Below, piece by piece: positions 8,232-15,625 of a stretch of DNA of 41,250 bases. The DNA is from an uncultured Candidatus Saccharibacteria bacterium (GTDB lineage Bacteria > Patescibacteriota > Saccharimonadia > Saccharimonadales > Saccharimonadaceae), in the NCBI GenBank assembly GCA_946527885.1, contig CAMMYO010000004.1, positions 1 through 41,250 of the forward strand, read 5' to 3'. The translations under genes were made by a program, and so were the position numbers. How positions within the stretch are numbered: the stretch's first letter is position 1; every line of letters starts with the position of its first letter. Below the pieces are notes generated by a model, which was given only the letters and a program-made list of their open reading frames with translations, was not told the origin of the DNA and searched no databases.

Positions 8232-8252
8232 GCAAATCTCGAAGAGATTTGC
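8232..8252. repeat. Perfect 9-bp hairpin between tRNA-Tyr repeats
   Basis: GCAAATCTC and GAGATTTGC pair around GAA directly upstream of the second 20-bp copy. A decayed counterpart (AGCAATTCTGAAAGAGCTGC) precedes the third copy, showing that the repeated unit includes this segment. Confidence 0.7.
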
Positions 8253-8282
8253 GCTCTCCTACTCCCAGCACCAAGCAAACTG

Positions 8283-8305
8283 CCCGAGCATCGCTCGGGT
8301 ATTTT
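8283..8305 (+). terminator. Second terminator, after the duplicated tRNA-Tyr 3' end
   Basis: CCCGAGC-ATC-GCTCGGG followed by TATTTTG. Position and layout match the tRNA-Tyr terminator, so it seems part of the duplication. Confidence 0.8.
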
Positions 8306-8394
8306 GCTTACTTGAGTCGAGCAATTCTGAAAGAGCTGCGGGCTCCTACTCCTAACATCATTCTTGCTAACTGCTGTATGCTCAAATCCACAAA

Positions 8395-8447
8395 TTGACA
8401 TTCATGCTGAATTATGTAATAGTATACGAAACCGGCCTTGAAGCCGG
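8395..8447 (+). promoter_or_regulatory. Promoter and 5' hairpin of the 8477 gene
   Basis: TTGACA at 8395-8400 is followed after 16-17 bases by TAATAG. The leader opens with a hairpin CCGGC-N6-GCCGG (8432-8447) and then CCCTTTAGTAGAAAGG, in which CCTTT can pair with the AAAGG of the ribosome site. Confidence 0.65.
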
Positions 8448-8476
8448 AACGCCCTTTAGTAGAAAGGATTGGTCTT

Positions 8477-9229
8477 ATGAAGCAAAAGGTTTCAAGAAAC
8501 GACAGACGCACAATAAGAGCCGTCATATCGTTAGAACAAAACCACCAAGCCGCAAAAACCGAACGCGAACAAATGCATTACAATATGGCAATCGCGCAAG
8601 CAATCACCACACTAGATATCGACATCGTCCAGGAACTCATTGAATCTCTGCACGGCATCAAAATCGAAAACGAGTGCGATTATTCGTACCGGTTCTACAT
8701 CCTTGAGCCGGGCGAACGCTGCTACGACTTTGTCGAAATATGCAGAGTCATCAAAACACTGCGCCATATCGCCGACATAAACGATCAGCTTTCAGACGTC
8801 AGATATCTTGCAGACGTGGTATTCTCGAAGACAGACGGAGAATGCCATAACAATCTATATGGCGCATGTTGCGCATCACTATCAAACATCTCCAAAATTG
8901 CCGGGCTTAACGCTAAGCTTGGAAAAGACGAGCTTTTGGTCAAGGCATATATGCTCAAGTTTTTCGAAAGGCTACACAAGCAGCTCATCGACGAACGCGA
9001 CATGAAGGACATACTCGGCCTGGAGACAATCTTCAGAAACGCTATCGGCAATGCAGCCGACCGCTATGGCGAAAACGAAAAATATGGCGTTGTAAATCTC
9101 ATTGTAAAGGCGGAAGAAATGGCCGAATTGTTACACAGCTTCGTCACGAGTTTCATCTATGCATCGCTGGTTATTACGGAAAGCCACAAAATGCTCATCG
9201 ATAACGTTAGAAAAATAGTCAAAGCATAA
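8477..9229 (+). CDS. Hypothetical helical orphan protein
   Basis: The 250-residue protein is not recognised. It appears mostly alpha-helical, with a basic N-terminus and scattered cysteines (for example LYGACCASL near residue 145). No signal peptide or membrane anchor is evident. I choose ATG 8477 because AAAGGA lies 8 bases before it; the frame is open to 8438, but that would start with a TTG inside the leader hairpin. It is a single-gene unit placed directly after the repeated tRNA-Tyr 3' ends, with private promoter and terminator. It may be cargo left by an integrative element. Confidence 0.75.
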   Translation: MKQKVSRNDRRTIRAVISLEQNHQAAKTEREQMHYNMAIAQAITTLDIDIVQELIESLHGIKIENECDYSYRFYILEPGERCYDFVEICRVIKTLRHIADINDQLSDVRYLADVVFSKTDGECHNNLYGACCASLSNISKIAGLNAKLGKDELLVKAYMLKFFERLHKQLIDERDMKDILGLETIFRNAIGNAADRYGENEKYGVVNLIVKAEEMAELLHSFVTSFIYASLVITESHKMLIDNVRKIVKA

Positions 9230-9242
9230 ATCAATCCACCAA

Positions 9243-9268
9243 AAAGCCGCCAGTGAATGGCGGCTTTC
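9243..9268. terminator. Bidirectional terminator between convergent genes
   Basis: AAAGCCGCCA-GTGAA-TGGCGGCTTT gives T-rich tails in both directions and serves the 8477 gene and the minus-strand 9269 gene. Confidence 0.85.
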
Positions 9269-9841
9269 TTATTGTGGCAATTCAAAATTATCACTGCCAT
9301 TCTGAATCGCATCGACTAATTCGGCAGGCAACTCGTCCGCGCCCAATAAAGTATCGTGCTCAATCGAAACATAACCATCGATATCATAACCAGCTTGAAC
9401 CAATTCATCATTGCTAACCTCGCGAATCGCACCACGAATTCTCGTGTCAAAAATCTTGTTGTAATCAACGCCGTCCTCGACCTGAGCTAAAACTTTCAAA
9501 AAGATGTAGTCGCTATAACTAGCCGCACCATACTGCAGACCTTCGATTTTCGGACTGTCGCTATTGTAGGAAACGAAAGTCTTGCGACTTTTTACGACAT
9601 AATTGTGAAGATACAGCTTATGTTGAGCCAAATAGCGCACTACAACCGAGCGAATCTCGTCGTCATTCAAATAGCGATCCACTGACGTACTAACAAAACC
9701 GTAGCTCACCGGGTTCTTTGAGGTATCGTCATAAAATTCAATCGAACGCTCAACCGTATAGACGCTTCTACCATCAAGCTCAAAATTAATCGCCATACAC
9801 AGTGTCGTGCTTTTGTATTTGAAATCAATTGGCTCTTCCAT
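9269..9841 (-). CDS. Hypothetical protein
   Basis: The 190-residue acidic protein is not recognised. It looks like mixed alpha/beta, with a strand-rich first half (TLCMAINFELDGRSVYTVER) and an acidic tail. The frame is open to 9895, but the TACAAT box at 9853-9848 lies six bases before ATG 9841, so that ATG is the likely start and the mRNA leaderless. Its -35 box is shared, as half of a palindrome, with the divergent 9928 gene. The two may be co-regulated. Confidence 0.65.
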   Translation of the reverse strand: MEEPIDFKYKSTTLCMAINFELDGRSVYTVERSIEFYDDTSKNPVSYGFVSTSVDRYLNDDEIRSVVVRYLAQHKLYLHNYVVKSRKTFVSYNSDSPKIEGLQYGAASYSDYIFLKVLAQVEDGVDYNKIFDTRIRGAIREVSNDELVQAGYDIDGYVSIEHDTLLGADELPAELVDAIQNGSDNFELPQ

Positions 9842-9859
9842 GCAACCATTGTAGCATAT

Positions 9860-9874
9860 TTGACTATTAGTCAA
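9860..9874. promoter_or_regulatory. 15-bp palindrome holding the -35 boxes of divergent promoters
   Basis: TTGACTATTAGTCAA is a perfect palindrome with a central T. Its left arm is the -35 of the plus promoter (17 bases to TATAAT at 9883-9888). Its right arm, read on the minus strand, is a TTGACT 15 bases from TACAAT at 9853-9848. Confidence 0.7.
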
Positions 9875-9927
9875 TTTAGTGATATAATAGAACAATCTGT
9901 GGTCATCTCGAAAAAGGAGGGATTATT

Positions 9928-10359
9928 ATGACCAAGACGTACCCGCTCAAAATAGAGACCGAGATTCGCATCGAGTACAGCACTGCAAAATTCGAACTCA
10001 TCCCTGACGTCGCCGAAAAGCTCGGAAACGATGAAGTCGTGAACTATCTTGTTATGTACGACGAAGGCAAGATATGGGTTCACGAAAACGCACCTGACTG
10101 GTACGCGCTGCTGGCTACGCTTCACGAGTCAATCTGCTGCGGCAAACAGCACGAAAAATTCATCGAATTCAGCGACGACCCCGACATGCGATGTGCCGAA
10201 GTCGAAGCGTTCGTCCTGACGCAAGCAAAAGACAAGAAGCAGGAATACATCTGGGCGCGCATCGCAATGTTCGACGCGCTGATTCAGAAACAGCTTGCCG
10301 CCACGAGCGACATCAGAAAACTCCAGAATGCTCGAGATTACCTCGCGTCTCAGCTCTAA
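9928..10359 (+). CDS. Hypothetical small orphan protein
   Basis: The 143-residue protein is not assigned to a family. It starts with beta-strand-like repeats, then has LLATLHESICCGKQ near residue 65 and MRCAEVEAFVLTQA near 85, followed by helices. The HE and C-x-EVE spacing recalls small zinc-dependent folds, but no HExxH motif is complete and I do not claim a peptidase. AAAAAGGAGGG lies 7 bases before ATG. It has a near-consensus promoter and a private terminator. Confidence 0.75.
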   Translation: MTKTYPLKIETEIRIEYSTAKFELIPDVAEKLGNDEVVNYLVMYDEGKIWVHENAPDWYALLATLHESICCGKQHEKFIEFSDDPDMRCAEVEAFVLTQAKDKKQEYIWARIAMFDALIQKQLAATSDIRKLQNARDYLASQL

Positions 10360-10367
10360 TGAGCTGC

Positions 10368-10392
10368 ACCCCGCCAAGGCGGGGTATTTTTA
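10368..10392 (+). terminator. Terminator of the 9928 gene
   Basis: ACCCCGC-CAAG-GCGGGGT followed by ATTTTTATT. Confidence 0.9.
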
Positions 10393-10402
10393 TTGGTAAA
10401 AT

Positions 10403-10431
10403 TTGACCACAAGCGGAATTCTTGTTACAAT
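10403..10431 (+). promoter_or_regulatory. Promoter of the CHAP-domain gene
   Basis: TTGACC (10403-10408), 17 bases, TACAAT (10426-10431). The start at 10462 follows a leader of about 24 bases without a clear ribosome site. Confidence 0.75.
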
Positions 10432-10461
10432 ATAAGCACAAATAATTTGGATCAAACAAAA

Positions 10462-12216
10462 ATGCGAGTAAAAATAAAAAATCTAATCTATCTATTTTTT
10501 GCGACGCTCCTTGTAGCAATCGCTAGCATATCAACAAATTCGTATGCCTCAGAGCAAGGCATTACAACCCAACTCATCGGCTGCCAATTCGCCGACGAGC
10601 CAATTAACTGTCAATTGACAGACTCAAATCTTCAGGTCAACAGCATCAATTTTACCGAGCAAGGTCAACATTTTGATGCAACCATATCTTTCACGAATAG
10701 CGGTGATGCTGACATGAAAGCGAGCGACGACTCCGTCCAGCTCGAGAATTCAAACATCGTACGAGAAATTGTTACGCCGGATGACTTCAGTGGCATCCTA
10801 AAACCAGGAGAAAGCGTCCAAGTCATTTTTAGACTTACTTATACAACCGCAACCACCGACACGCTAAATCTTTCGGACGATCTCGGCTTCAATTTAAGCT
10901 TCAGCCCAATCGAAACAACGACCACCGAAACTGTCACGGAAGTCGTAAAAGGAGAAGAGTTAGAAGTAACTGGCGAGCCAGAAAGCGTCGGCGAACAAAG
11001 CGCCGAAGAGAGCCAAAACCCGAAAACCTTCGATTCCGTCCTGCCATTTGCCATTTTTTCAGGCTCATGCCTGGTACTGGCATTTATTCTCCGCAAAAAA
11101 GCCAACACTCGCTGCCTACTAATCGCATTCCTAATTGGCGGCACCGCCTTGATCCCGTTCACGGAAGCCGACGCCTTATCCAAATTTACATTCTCACTCA
11201 AGCTCGTTGATATAACCGGCGAAAACCTCGTGATTTCCATCAATAAACCAGTCGAAGAGCTACCAGAAGAAAGCCTAGAACCAGAAGCAGCACAAGAAGA
11301 GCCTACACGAGAACCAGAAGCAGTTCCAGAAACGACCGAACCAGAAACAACACAAGAAGCTCAACCTGAGACAGCCGAATTGCCAACTAGATCCGCAAGT
11401 ACCTCAGAACCAGAAGAAAAAATCGAGCCAACAACAGAACCGACGGAGGAAGCCGAGAAAGAACCGACGCAAGAACAGGAACCAGAACAGGAACCAGCGA
11501 TCAAAGAGCCTGAACCAATCTCCAAAGAAGCGCAGTCGGCAACCGAACAGAACAAAGCCAACATTGAAGAAGCGCAACCAACCACGGAACCAACCGAAAC
11601 TATCGCCGAAGAAGTACAGACCGAGCCAGAACAGCAGCCAGAAGCAACTCAAGAAGAAGAACCAGGCGAAGAAGCGGAGCAAGCAGGACAGGAATCAGCG
11701 CCTGAGCTCTCCGCTATCGAAAGCGCCACTCCGCAGCAAACCGAAATCCAAATCGAAGAAAAACCGGCAGAGCAAAAACCTACAGCCGAAGAGCCGCAAG
11801 CACTCTACAAAGGTGGCTACAAATACGCCAACATCTGCCCAGGCAGTAAAGACAGTCAGTTCGACGACTGGGGCTTCTACATTTGCGAATGCGTCAGCTA
11901 TTCCGCGAACCGCGTCTTCAATAATCTCGGTTTCTTCCCGAACTGGCGCGGCCGCGGCAACGCCAATCAATGGATTGCTAACGCCAGAAATGAAGGCTAC
12001 GTCGTATCTGACACACCAAAAGTCGGCGCCATTGGCGTCAATCTATCCGGCAGATACGGCCACACCGTTTACGTCGAAAAAGTCGAAGGTAACCGCGTCT
12101 ACATCTCACAATACAACGCGCGTATCGCAGCTACAAATTATATTGCAGGCGAATACTCAGAAGTCTGGGACAACGCATCAAATTACCAATACATCTACTT
12201 CGATCAGCACCAATAA
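10462..12216 (+). CDS. Exported CHAP-domain surface protein with internal NPKT-type sorting-like motif
   Basis: The 584-residue protein begins with a signal peptide (residues 1-30, hydrophobic core LIYLFFATLLVAIASI). Residues 35-170 form a beta-rich domain. NPKTFDS near residue 185 is followed by a hydrophobic segment and RKK, the layout of a sortase sorting signal, and a second hydrophobic segment ends near residue 235. About 190 residues rich in Glu, Pro, Thr and Gln follow. The C-terminal CHAP domain (from about 449) has the catalytic pair: Cys near 477 in ECVSYSAN and His near 534 in GHTVYVEKV. CHAP domains cleave peptidoglycan as amidases or endopeptidases. I start at 10462 because the promoter overlaps the longer frame. 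The next gene follows with only a -10-like box. Confidence 0.82.
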   Translation: MRVKIKNLIYLFFATLLVAIASISTNSYASEQGITTQLIGCQFADEPINCQLTDSNLQVNSINFTEQGQHFDATISFTNSGDADMKASDDSVQLENSNIVREIVTPDDFSGILKPGESVQVIFRLTYTTATTDTLNLSDDLGFNLSFSPIETTTTETVTEVVKGEELEVTGEPESVGEQSAEESQNPKTFDSVLPFAIFSGSCLVLAFILRKKANTRCLLIAFLIGGTALIPFTEADALSKFTFSLKLVDITGENLVISINKPVEELPEESLEPEAAQEEPTREPEAVPETTEPETTQEAQPETAELPTRSASTSEPEEKIEPTTEPTEEAEKEPTQEQEPEQEPAIKEPEPISKEAQSATEQNKANIEEAQPTTEPTETIAEEVQTEPEQQPEATQEEEPGEEAEQAGQESAPELSAIESATPQQTEIQIEEKPAEQKPTAEEPQALYKGGYKYANICPGSKDSQFDDWGFYICECVSYSANRVFNNLGFFPNWRGRGNANQWIANARNEGYVVSDTPKVGAIGVNLSGRYGHTVYVEKVEGNRVYISQYNARIAATNYIAGEYSEVWDNASNYQYIYFDQHQ

Positions 12217-12240
12217 GCTTATGTTAAAATAAGGACAGCT

Positions 12241-13107
12241 ATGCAAAACGATTTTAGTTCACCACAACCAAATGCGCCTTTAACGCCAGGCGCGGGTCCG
12301 AATCCGAACCCGAACCCAATGCCGCCACAACCGGCTCCATACATGTCGCCAAATCCGAATCAGGCACCAGTACCGCCAATTCAACCTATGCAGCCAGCCA
12401 TGCCGCAGCAGGCGCCAATTCAGCCAGCAACTCCATATAAACCGCCGAAGGCAGGCGGAATCGCCAAAACCGCAATCATCTTCCTGCTTATCTTCACAAC
12501 CATCGGTGCAGGCATTGTAGCATTCCTATTCTGGCAGCGAAGTGAAGACATGAGCAAAAAGCTTGCCCAAGTCGAGTCCGAACTTGCTAGCAAAGCCGAT
12601 TGCGCCAGCGCCAACACGCCAAGCGACGAAGAAATTACCGACATAATTGAAAACTATTATCATTTCTTGCGCATTACTCAGCTCAGCTCGCCGGCAAAAG
12701 CGCTCGAATATCTCGAATTCAAGAATTTCGATGGCGAAACCAACGACAATTACACGAAAACAACCATCAAGTACGAGAAATTCCGTAAAGCCATTCATGA
12801 TAATATCGGCACGGATAGCTTAGCACTCGATAGCGATATCTACAAAAACTTCAAGAATACCGACGGAGTACTTTACTATAAAGCCGATGTTAAAACGCGC
12901 GAAAATATGGGCTATGAAGATAAAGTAAATAGCGTCAAGCTCATCGATATCGACACGCTACACTACGAAGTAACAATCGAAACTAAGCAAATCGAGAACC
13001 GCAACGACACGAGCAGTATCGGAGCAGAATCAACTAACAATTACGATGTTTACTTCGTGCGAGACAGCAAAGGAAATATCGTCTTAGACAAAATCACGCA
13101 AAAATAG
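12241..13107 (+). CDS. Membrane-anchored protein with Pro-rich N-terminus
   Basis: The 288-residue protein has a disordered N-terminus of about 75 residues rich in Pro, Asn and Gln (NPNPNPMPPQPAP). One transmembrane helix (residues about 78-100) follows, then a short coiled-coil-like stretch and an outside domain of about 170 residues. The C-terminal domain resembles small mixed alpha/beta extracellular folds, but I recognise no family. The ATG lies 10 bases after a TGTTAAAAT box. It probably shares the surface-related role of its CHAP neighbour 24 bases upstream; this rests on position only. Confidence 0.75.
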   Translation: MQNDFSSPQPNAPLTPGAGPNPNPNPMPPQPAPYMSPNPNQAPVPPIQPMQPAMPQQAPIQPATPYKPPKAGGIAKTAIIFLLIFTTIGAGIVAFLFWQRSEDMSKKLAQVESELASKADCASANTPSDEEITDIIENYYHFLRITQLSSPAKALEYLEFKNFDGETNDNYTKTTIKYEKFRKAIHDNIGTDSLALDSDIYKNFKNTDGVLYYKADVKTRENMGYEDKVNSVKLIDIDTLHYEVTIETKQIENRNDTSSIGAESTNNYDVYFVRDSKGNIVLDKITQK

Positions 13108-13112
13108 CCCCC

Positions 13113-13137
13113 ATACCCGCCAAATGGCGGGTATTTT
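13113..13137 (+). terminator. Terminator after the 12241 gene
   Basis: ACCCGCCA-AA-TGGCGGGT followed by ATTTTG, immediately before the next promoter. Confidence 0.85.
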
Positions 13138-13138
13138 G

Positions 13139-13166
13139 TTGACAATTCCTGAAAATATGCTAAAAT
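13139..13166 (+). promoter_or_regulatory. Promoter of the sugar transferase gene
   Basis: TTGACA (13139-13144), 16 bases, TAAAAT (13161-13166) with extended TGC. It produces an unusually long leader of about 90 bases. Confidence 0.75.
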
Positions 13167-13181
13167 GATAACAATATATTC

Positions 13182-13221
13182 ACGCCAAAAGCGTAAGGGA
13201 GGTGCCAAGAGGCACTTTTTT
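13182..13221 (+). promoter_or_regulatory. Leader hairpins, possible attenuator of the sugar transferase gene
   Basis: Within the leader, ACGC-CAAAA-GCGT (13182-13194) is followed by AGGTGCC-AAGA-GGCACTT (13200-13217) merging into six T. The second hairpin has the form of an intrinsic terminator placed before the gene, so transcription may be conditionally stopped here. The 5' strand of the terminator also holds a purine-rich AAGGGAGG stretch. No known riboswitch class was recognised. Confidence 0.5.
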
Positions 13222-13261
13222 GATAGATATATTAAAGCATTAGTGAATTCAAAGGGAGAGC

Positions 13262-14146
13262 ATGGAAGCAAATCAGTCTTCAGCTGCAGACTATAAGACC
13301 GTTGTCCGCAAAATCGTTGATCGCAACAAGGCAAAACATTTTGCCGTAAATACTGTTTTTGCCGCCAAGCGCAAACTTTTTAACAAGCACCGCCTCGGCC
13401 GCGCGCTAGTTACCGGCGTTAGTGAAGACGCTTACTACGATGCGTATATCGAGCAAACTGGCGTTCTTGGCGATCTTGCTATCGATTCTTTTGAAGAACG
13501 CAAGCCGACCGCGCTTTACTTCGCCACCAAGCGCGCTTTTGACGCATTCGTCGGTCTATTTGGTTGTATCGGACTTGGTTTAGCTCTGCCATTTATCAAA
13601 ATTGCCTATCTTGTCACCGGCGACACCGCACCACTCCTACTCAAGCAAGAACGCTTAGGCCAAAACGGCAAAAAGTTTACTTTCTACAAGATTCGTACAA
13701 TGATTACCGGCAAGAATGGCAGCCTTGAAGCCGCTAACTTGCTAGAAGATCTTTTCCGTGAGCATCCTGAAATGCGCGAAGAATACACAAAAACCAAGAA
13801 GCTCAAGAATGACCCGCGCATCACGAAAGTTGGCAAGATTCTCCGCCGCACTAGCATCGACGAATTCGCGCAATTCATTAATATCTTTAAAGGCGATATC
13901 TCCGTCGTAGGCAACCGTCCATACCTTCCAGCCGAAGAGCAAGATATGGGCTTCTTCCGCGACGATGTTCTATCTACCAAAGGCGGCCTCATTTCCTACT
14001 GGGCAGTCAATGGCCGCAATGAGCTAGATTTCCATGAACGTCTTCGCCTAGAGCAATACTATTCCAAAAATCAATCTCTTCTCCTTGATCTAAAAATTAT
14101 TTATCGCGCATTCGGCGCCGTCTTTGGCGGTAAAGGCGCCAAGTAG
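13262..14146 (+). CDS. Polyprenyl-phosphate sugar-1-phosphate transferase (bacterial sugar transferase family)
   Basis: The enzyme moves a sugar phosphate from a nucleotide sugar to undecaprenyl phosphate, the first step of capsule or exopolysaccharide assembly at the membrane. The 294-residue protein has an N-terminal extension of about 90 residues, one membrane segment (about 96-118), then family marks KQERLGQNGKKFTFYKIRTM near 128, KNDPRITKVGKILRRTSIDE near 181 and SVVGNRPYLP near 215. AAAGGGAG precedes the ATG. Nearby LCP, BY-kinase and PHP phosphatase genes fit one envelope-polysaccharide pathway. The sugar is unknown. Confidence 0.92.
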   Translation: MEANQSSAADYKTVVRKIVDRNKAKHFAVNTVFAAKRKLFNKHRLGRALVTGVSEDAYYDAYIEQTGVLGDLAIDSFEERKPTALYFATKRAFDAFVGLFGCIGLGLALPFIKIAYLVTGDTAPLLLKQERLGQNGKKFTFYKIRTMITGKNGSLEAANLLEDLFREHPEMREEYTKTKKLKNDPRITKVGKILRRTSIDEFAQFINIFKGDISVVGNRPYLPAEEQDMGFFRDDVLSTKGGLISYWAVNGRNELDFHERLRLEQYYSKNQSLLLDLKIIYRAFGAVFGGKGAK

Positions 14147-14153
14147 CCCACAC

Positions 14154-14182
14154 TTGTCAAAACAACATTTTTCTGTCATAAT
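14154..14182 (+). promoter_or_regulatory. Promoter of the HAD-like gene
   Basis: TTGTCA (14154-14159), 17 bases, CATAAT (14177-14182), followed by GGAGG and a TTG start. Confidence 0.65.
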
Positions 14183-14201
14183 ATAGACGGAGGTGATAAG
14201 C

Positions 14202-14822
14202 TTGATTAAAGCAATATATTTTGATTGTTTTGAAGTCTTGATTCCTGGCCTCTTGAAAGACGGAATAATGGGCCAGCTAGTCGAGCAAAAACTAGGAATG
14301 ACTCGCGAGCAATATGCTCAAAAAGACACAGGGTCACTTTGGGCGATATTCCTCGAACTCAACCGCGGACATCTGACCGAAAAAGAATACTGGAGTATAG
14401 TTATCAAATCGACCGGCTGGAAATGTAATCCTGAGCAAATAATCGCGCTTTCGGACGAAGTCAGCCGCGGCTGTATGCCGGGAATGCTCGAAATCGTGCA
14501 GCAATTGCACGCTTCCAACTACGAGCTTTACATGATATCCGATGTTTGGGCAGAACAAAAGCAACGACTCTTACTTGCTCACCCATGGATCAGCAAGCTG
14601 TTCAAGGAGTGCTTTTTCTCCTACGAACACGAACGAATCAAATCTGACCCAAACTTCTTCGAACAGATCACCGAAAAATGGCACAATAAGCCTGATGAAT
14701 GCCTGTTCATCGATGACTACCACGTCAATACCGAAAACGCCAGCAAGGCCGGCTACAAAACAATCATCTTTCAAAATGCTTCGCAACTTAAAAGTGAGCT
14801 ACGCGCAATGCAGCTTCTTTAA
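14202..14822 (+). CDS. HAD-like hydrolase, subfamily IA type
   Basis: The 206-residue protein fits the haloacid dehalogenase fold: motif I IYFDCFEVL at the N-terminus, a helical cap (residues about 15-85), motif II MISD near 110, a lysine region and motif IV FIDDYHVNTENASKAGYKT near 170. The second aspartate of the usual DxD motif is absent (DCF), as in some IA subfamily members, so phosphatase activity is uncertain. I choose TTG 14202, which is 8 bases after GGAGG; a GTG at 14193 overlaps the ribosome site. It is a single-gene unit facing a convergent neighbour. Confidence 0.82.
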   Translation: MIKAIYFDCFEVLIPGLLKDGIMGQLVEQKLGMTREQYAQKDTGSLWAIFLELNRGHLTEKEYWSIVIKSTGWKCNPEQIIALSDEVSRGCMPGMLEIVQQLHASNYELYMISDVWAEQKQRLLLAHPWISKLFKECFFSYEHERIKSDPNFFEQITEKWHNKPDECLFIDDYHVNTENASKAGYKTIIFQNASQLKSELRAMQLL

Positions 14823-14827
14823 AAAAT

Positions 14828-14852
14828 CCCCCGCAAGTCTGCGGGGGTATTT
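14828..14852. terminator. Bidirectional terminator between convergent genes
   Basis: CCCCCGCA-AGTC-TGCGGGGG with TATTTT on the plus side and ATTTTTT on the minus side. Confidence 0.88.
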
Positions 14853-15572
14853 TCATGCCGTACCGGTCTGGGCATACTCTTCGAATCTTTGAACGTGCAA
14901 CTTGATATAATCAGCCATGAATTCAGTTAAGACCATATTCGCAATCGTTATAAGACCAATCACAATCAATAGCGCCAAATTCCAATAGCGCGACTTCTTA
15001 ATAAACAACCGCTCATCGCCGCACTCACGCTCATGACGGTCCTTGCTTCGCTGCCGAATATACAAAACCACCGCAACAATTAGACTCAACGGAAAGCCAA
15101 ACATGTATAAAATCGCGCCAATTCCAACTGGCAACAAGAAAATCGAAACCATAACAGGCACCGTACAGGCAGCAAGAATATTCACGCGGCGCATCCGAGT
15201 ATCATTCTTTCGCAACCGCGACCACAGCAGGGCAGCAAAGAATAAAATCCCGACACTAGAAAAGAACGCCGGTGCCATCGCAATCGAAAACTGAATCGCA
15301 TAGCTAGCGCTATAGCCCGGGATCTGGCCGGAATACGCATAAAAACGAAAAGCCGCGCCAAAAAACCAAACACCCAAATACGAAAGCATGCAAAATATGC
15401 CAAAACGCTCCGCGAGCATTCCTTTTCGGCTCGCCGGTTTTGCTTCTTTGACGGATTCGCTAAGCTCGAGCGCCTCTTCAAGCTTACTTTTCTTCGTTCC
15501 TTTTTGCTGCTTCTTCAGCCTTACGCGGACAATCTCTGCATCCTGAATCTTTGCGCTCTTTTTCGTAGCCAT
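14853..15572 (-). CDS. Multi-pass membrane protein of unknown function
   Basis: The 239-residue protein has a basic, Lys-rich N-terminus of about 55 residues and five hydrophobic segments (approximately residues 60-80, 92-118, 132-165 as two, and 203-225). No family is recognised. I place the start at ATG 15572 (MATKKSAK), since a TATGAT box ends six bases before it and would lie inside a longer product. That predicts a leaderless mRNA. The basic N-terminus could touch nucleic acid or lipid head groups; this is speculation. Confidence 0.72.
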   Translation of the reverse strand: MATKKSAKIQDAEIVRVRLKKQQKGTKKSKLEEALELSESVKEAKPASRKGMLAERFGIFCMLSYLGVWFFGAAFRFYAYSGQIPGYSASYAIQFSIAMAPAFFSSVGILFFAALLWSRLRKNDTRMRRVNILAACTVPVMVSIFLLPVGIGAILYMFGFPLSLIVAVVLYIRQRSKDRHERECGDERLFIKKSRYWNLALLIVIGLITIANMVLTEFMADYIKLHVQRFEEYAQTGTA

Positions 15573-15625
15573 ATCTATATCATAGCACGCCACGCTATTC
15601 ATAAACAGTTTGCTATAATTATCCT

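Larger units (their letters stand above)
8078..8275 (+). repeat. Direct repeat of the tRNA-Tyr 3' end (two 20-bp copies)
   Basis: The 20 bases at 8078-8097, covering the T-arm 3' strand, acceptor 3' strand and CCA of tRNA-Tyr, recur exactly at 8256-8275. The similarity continues weakly through each copy's downstream terminator hairpin. A third, decayed copy (CTCCTACTCC) lies at 8343-8352. Direct copies of a tRNA 3' end are the usual trace of site-specific integration (attL/attR) or of a lost tandem tRNA gene. No integrase gene is present between the copies. Confidence 0.75.

Noticed and set aside
7942-8274. Minus-strand frame of 110 codons across the tRNA-Tyr region
   Set aside because: It is the antisense translation of tRNA-Tyr and its duplicated 3' end; the Gly/Arg/Ser-rich GAGSRSRTYEG phrase is a well-known artefact of translated tRNA genes.
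8477-10359. Toxin-antitoxin interpretation of the small genes after tRNA-Tyr
   Set aside because: The genes are not arranged as an overlapping pair, and none of the products shows toxin or antitoxin family motifs.
11564-12232. Frame of 222 codons inside the CHAP gene
   Set aside because: It is a +1 frame shadow of the Glu/Pro-rich linker and CHAP domain; the Lys/Ser/Asn-rich product has no signal or motif.
13202-13243. Possible 13-codon leader peptide from GTG in the sugar transferase leader
   Set aside because: The purine-rich stretch abuts the GTG with no spacing, and the codons show no run that would fit a classic attenuation peptide.
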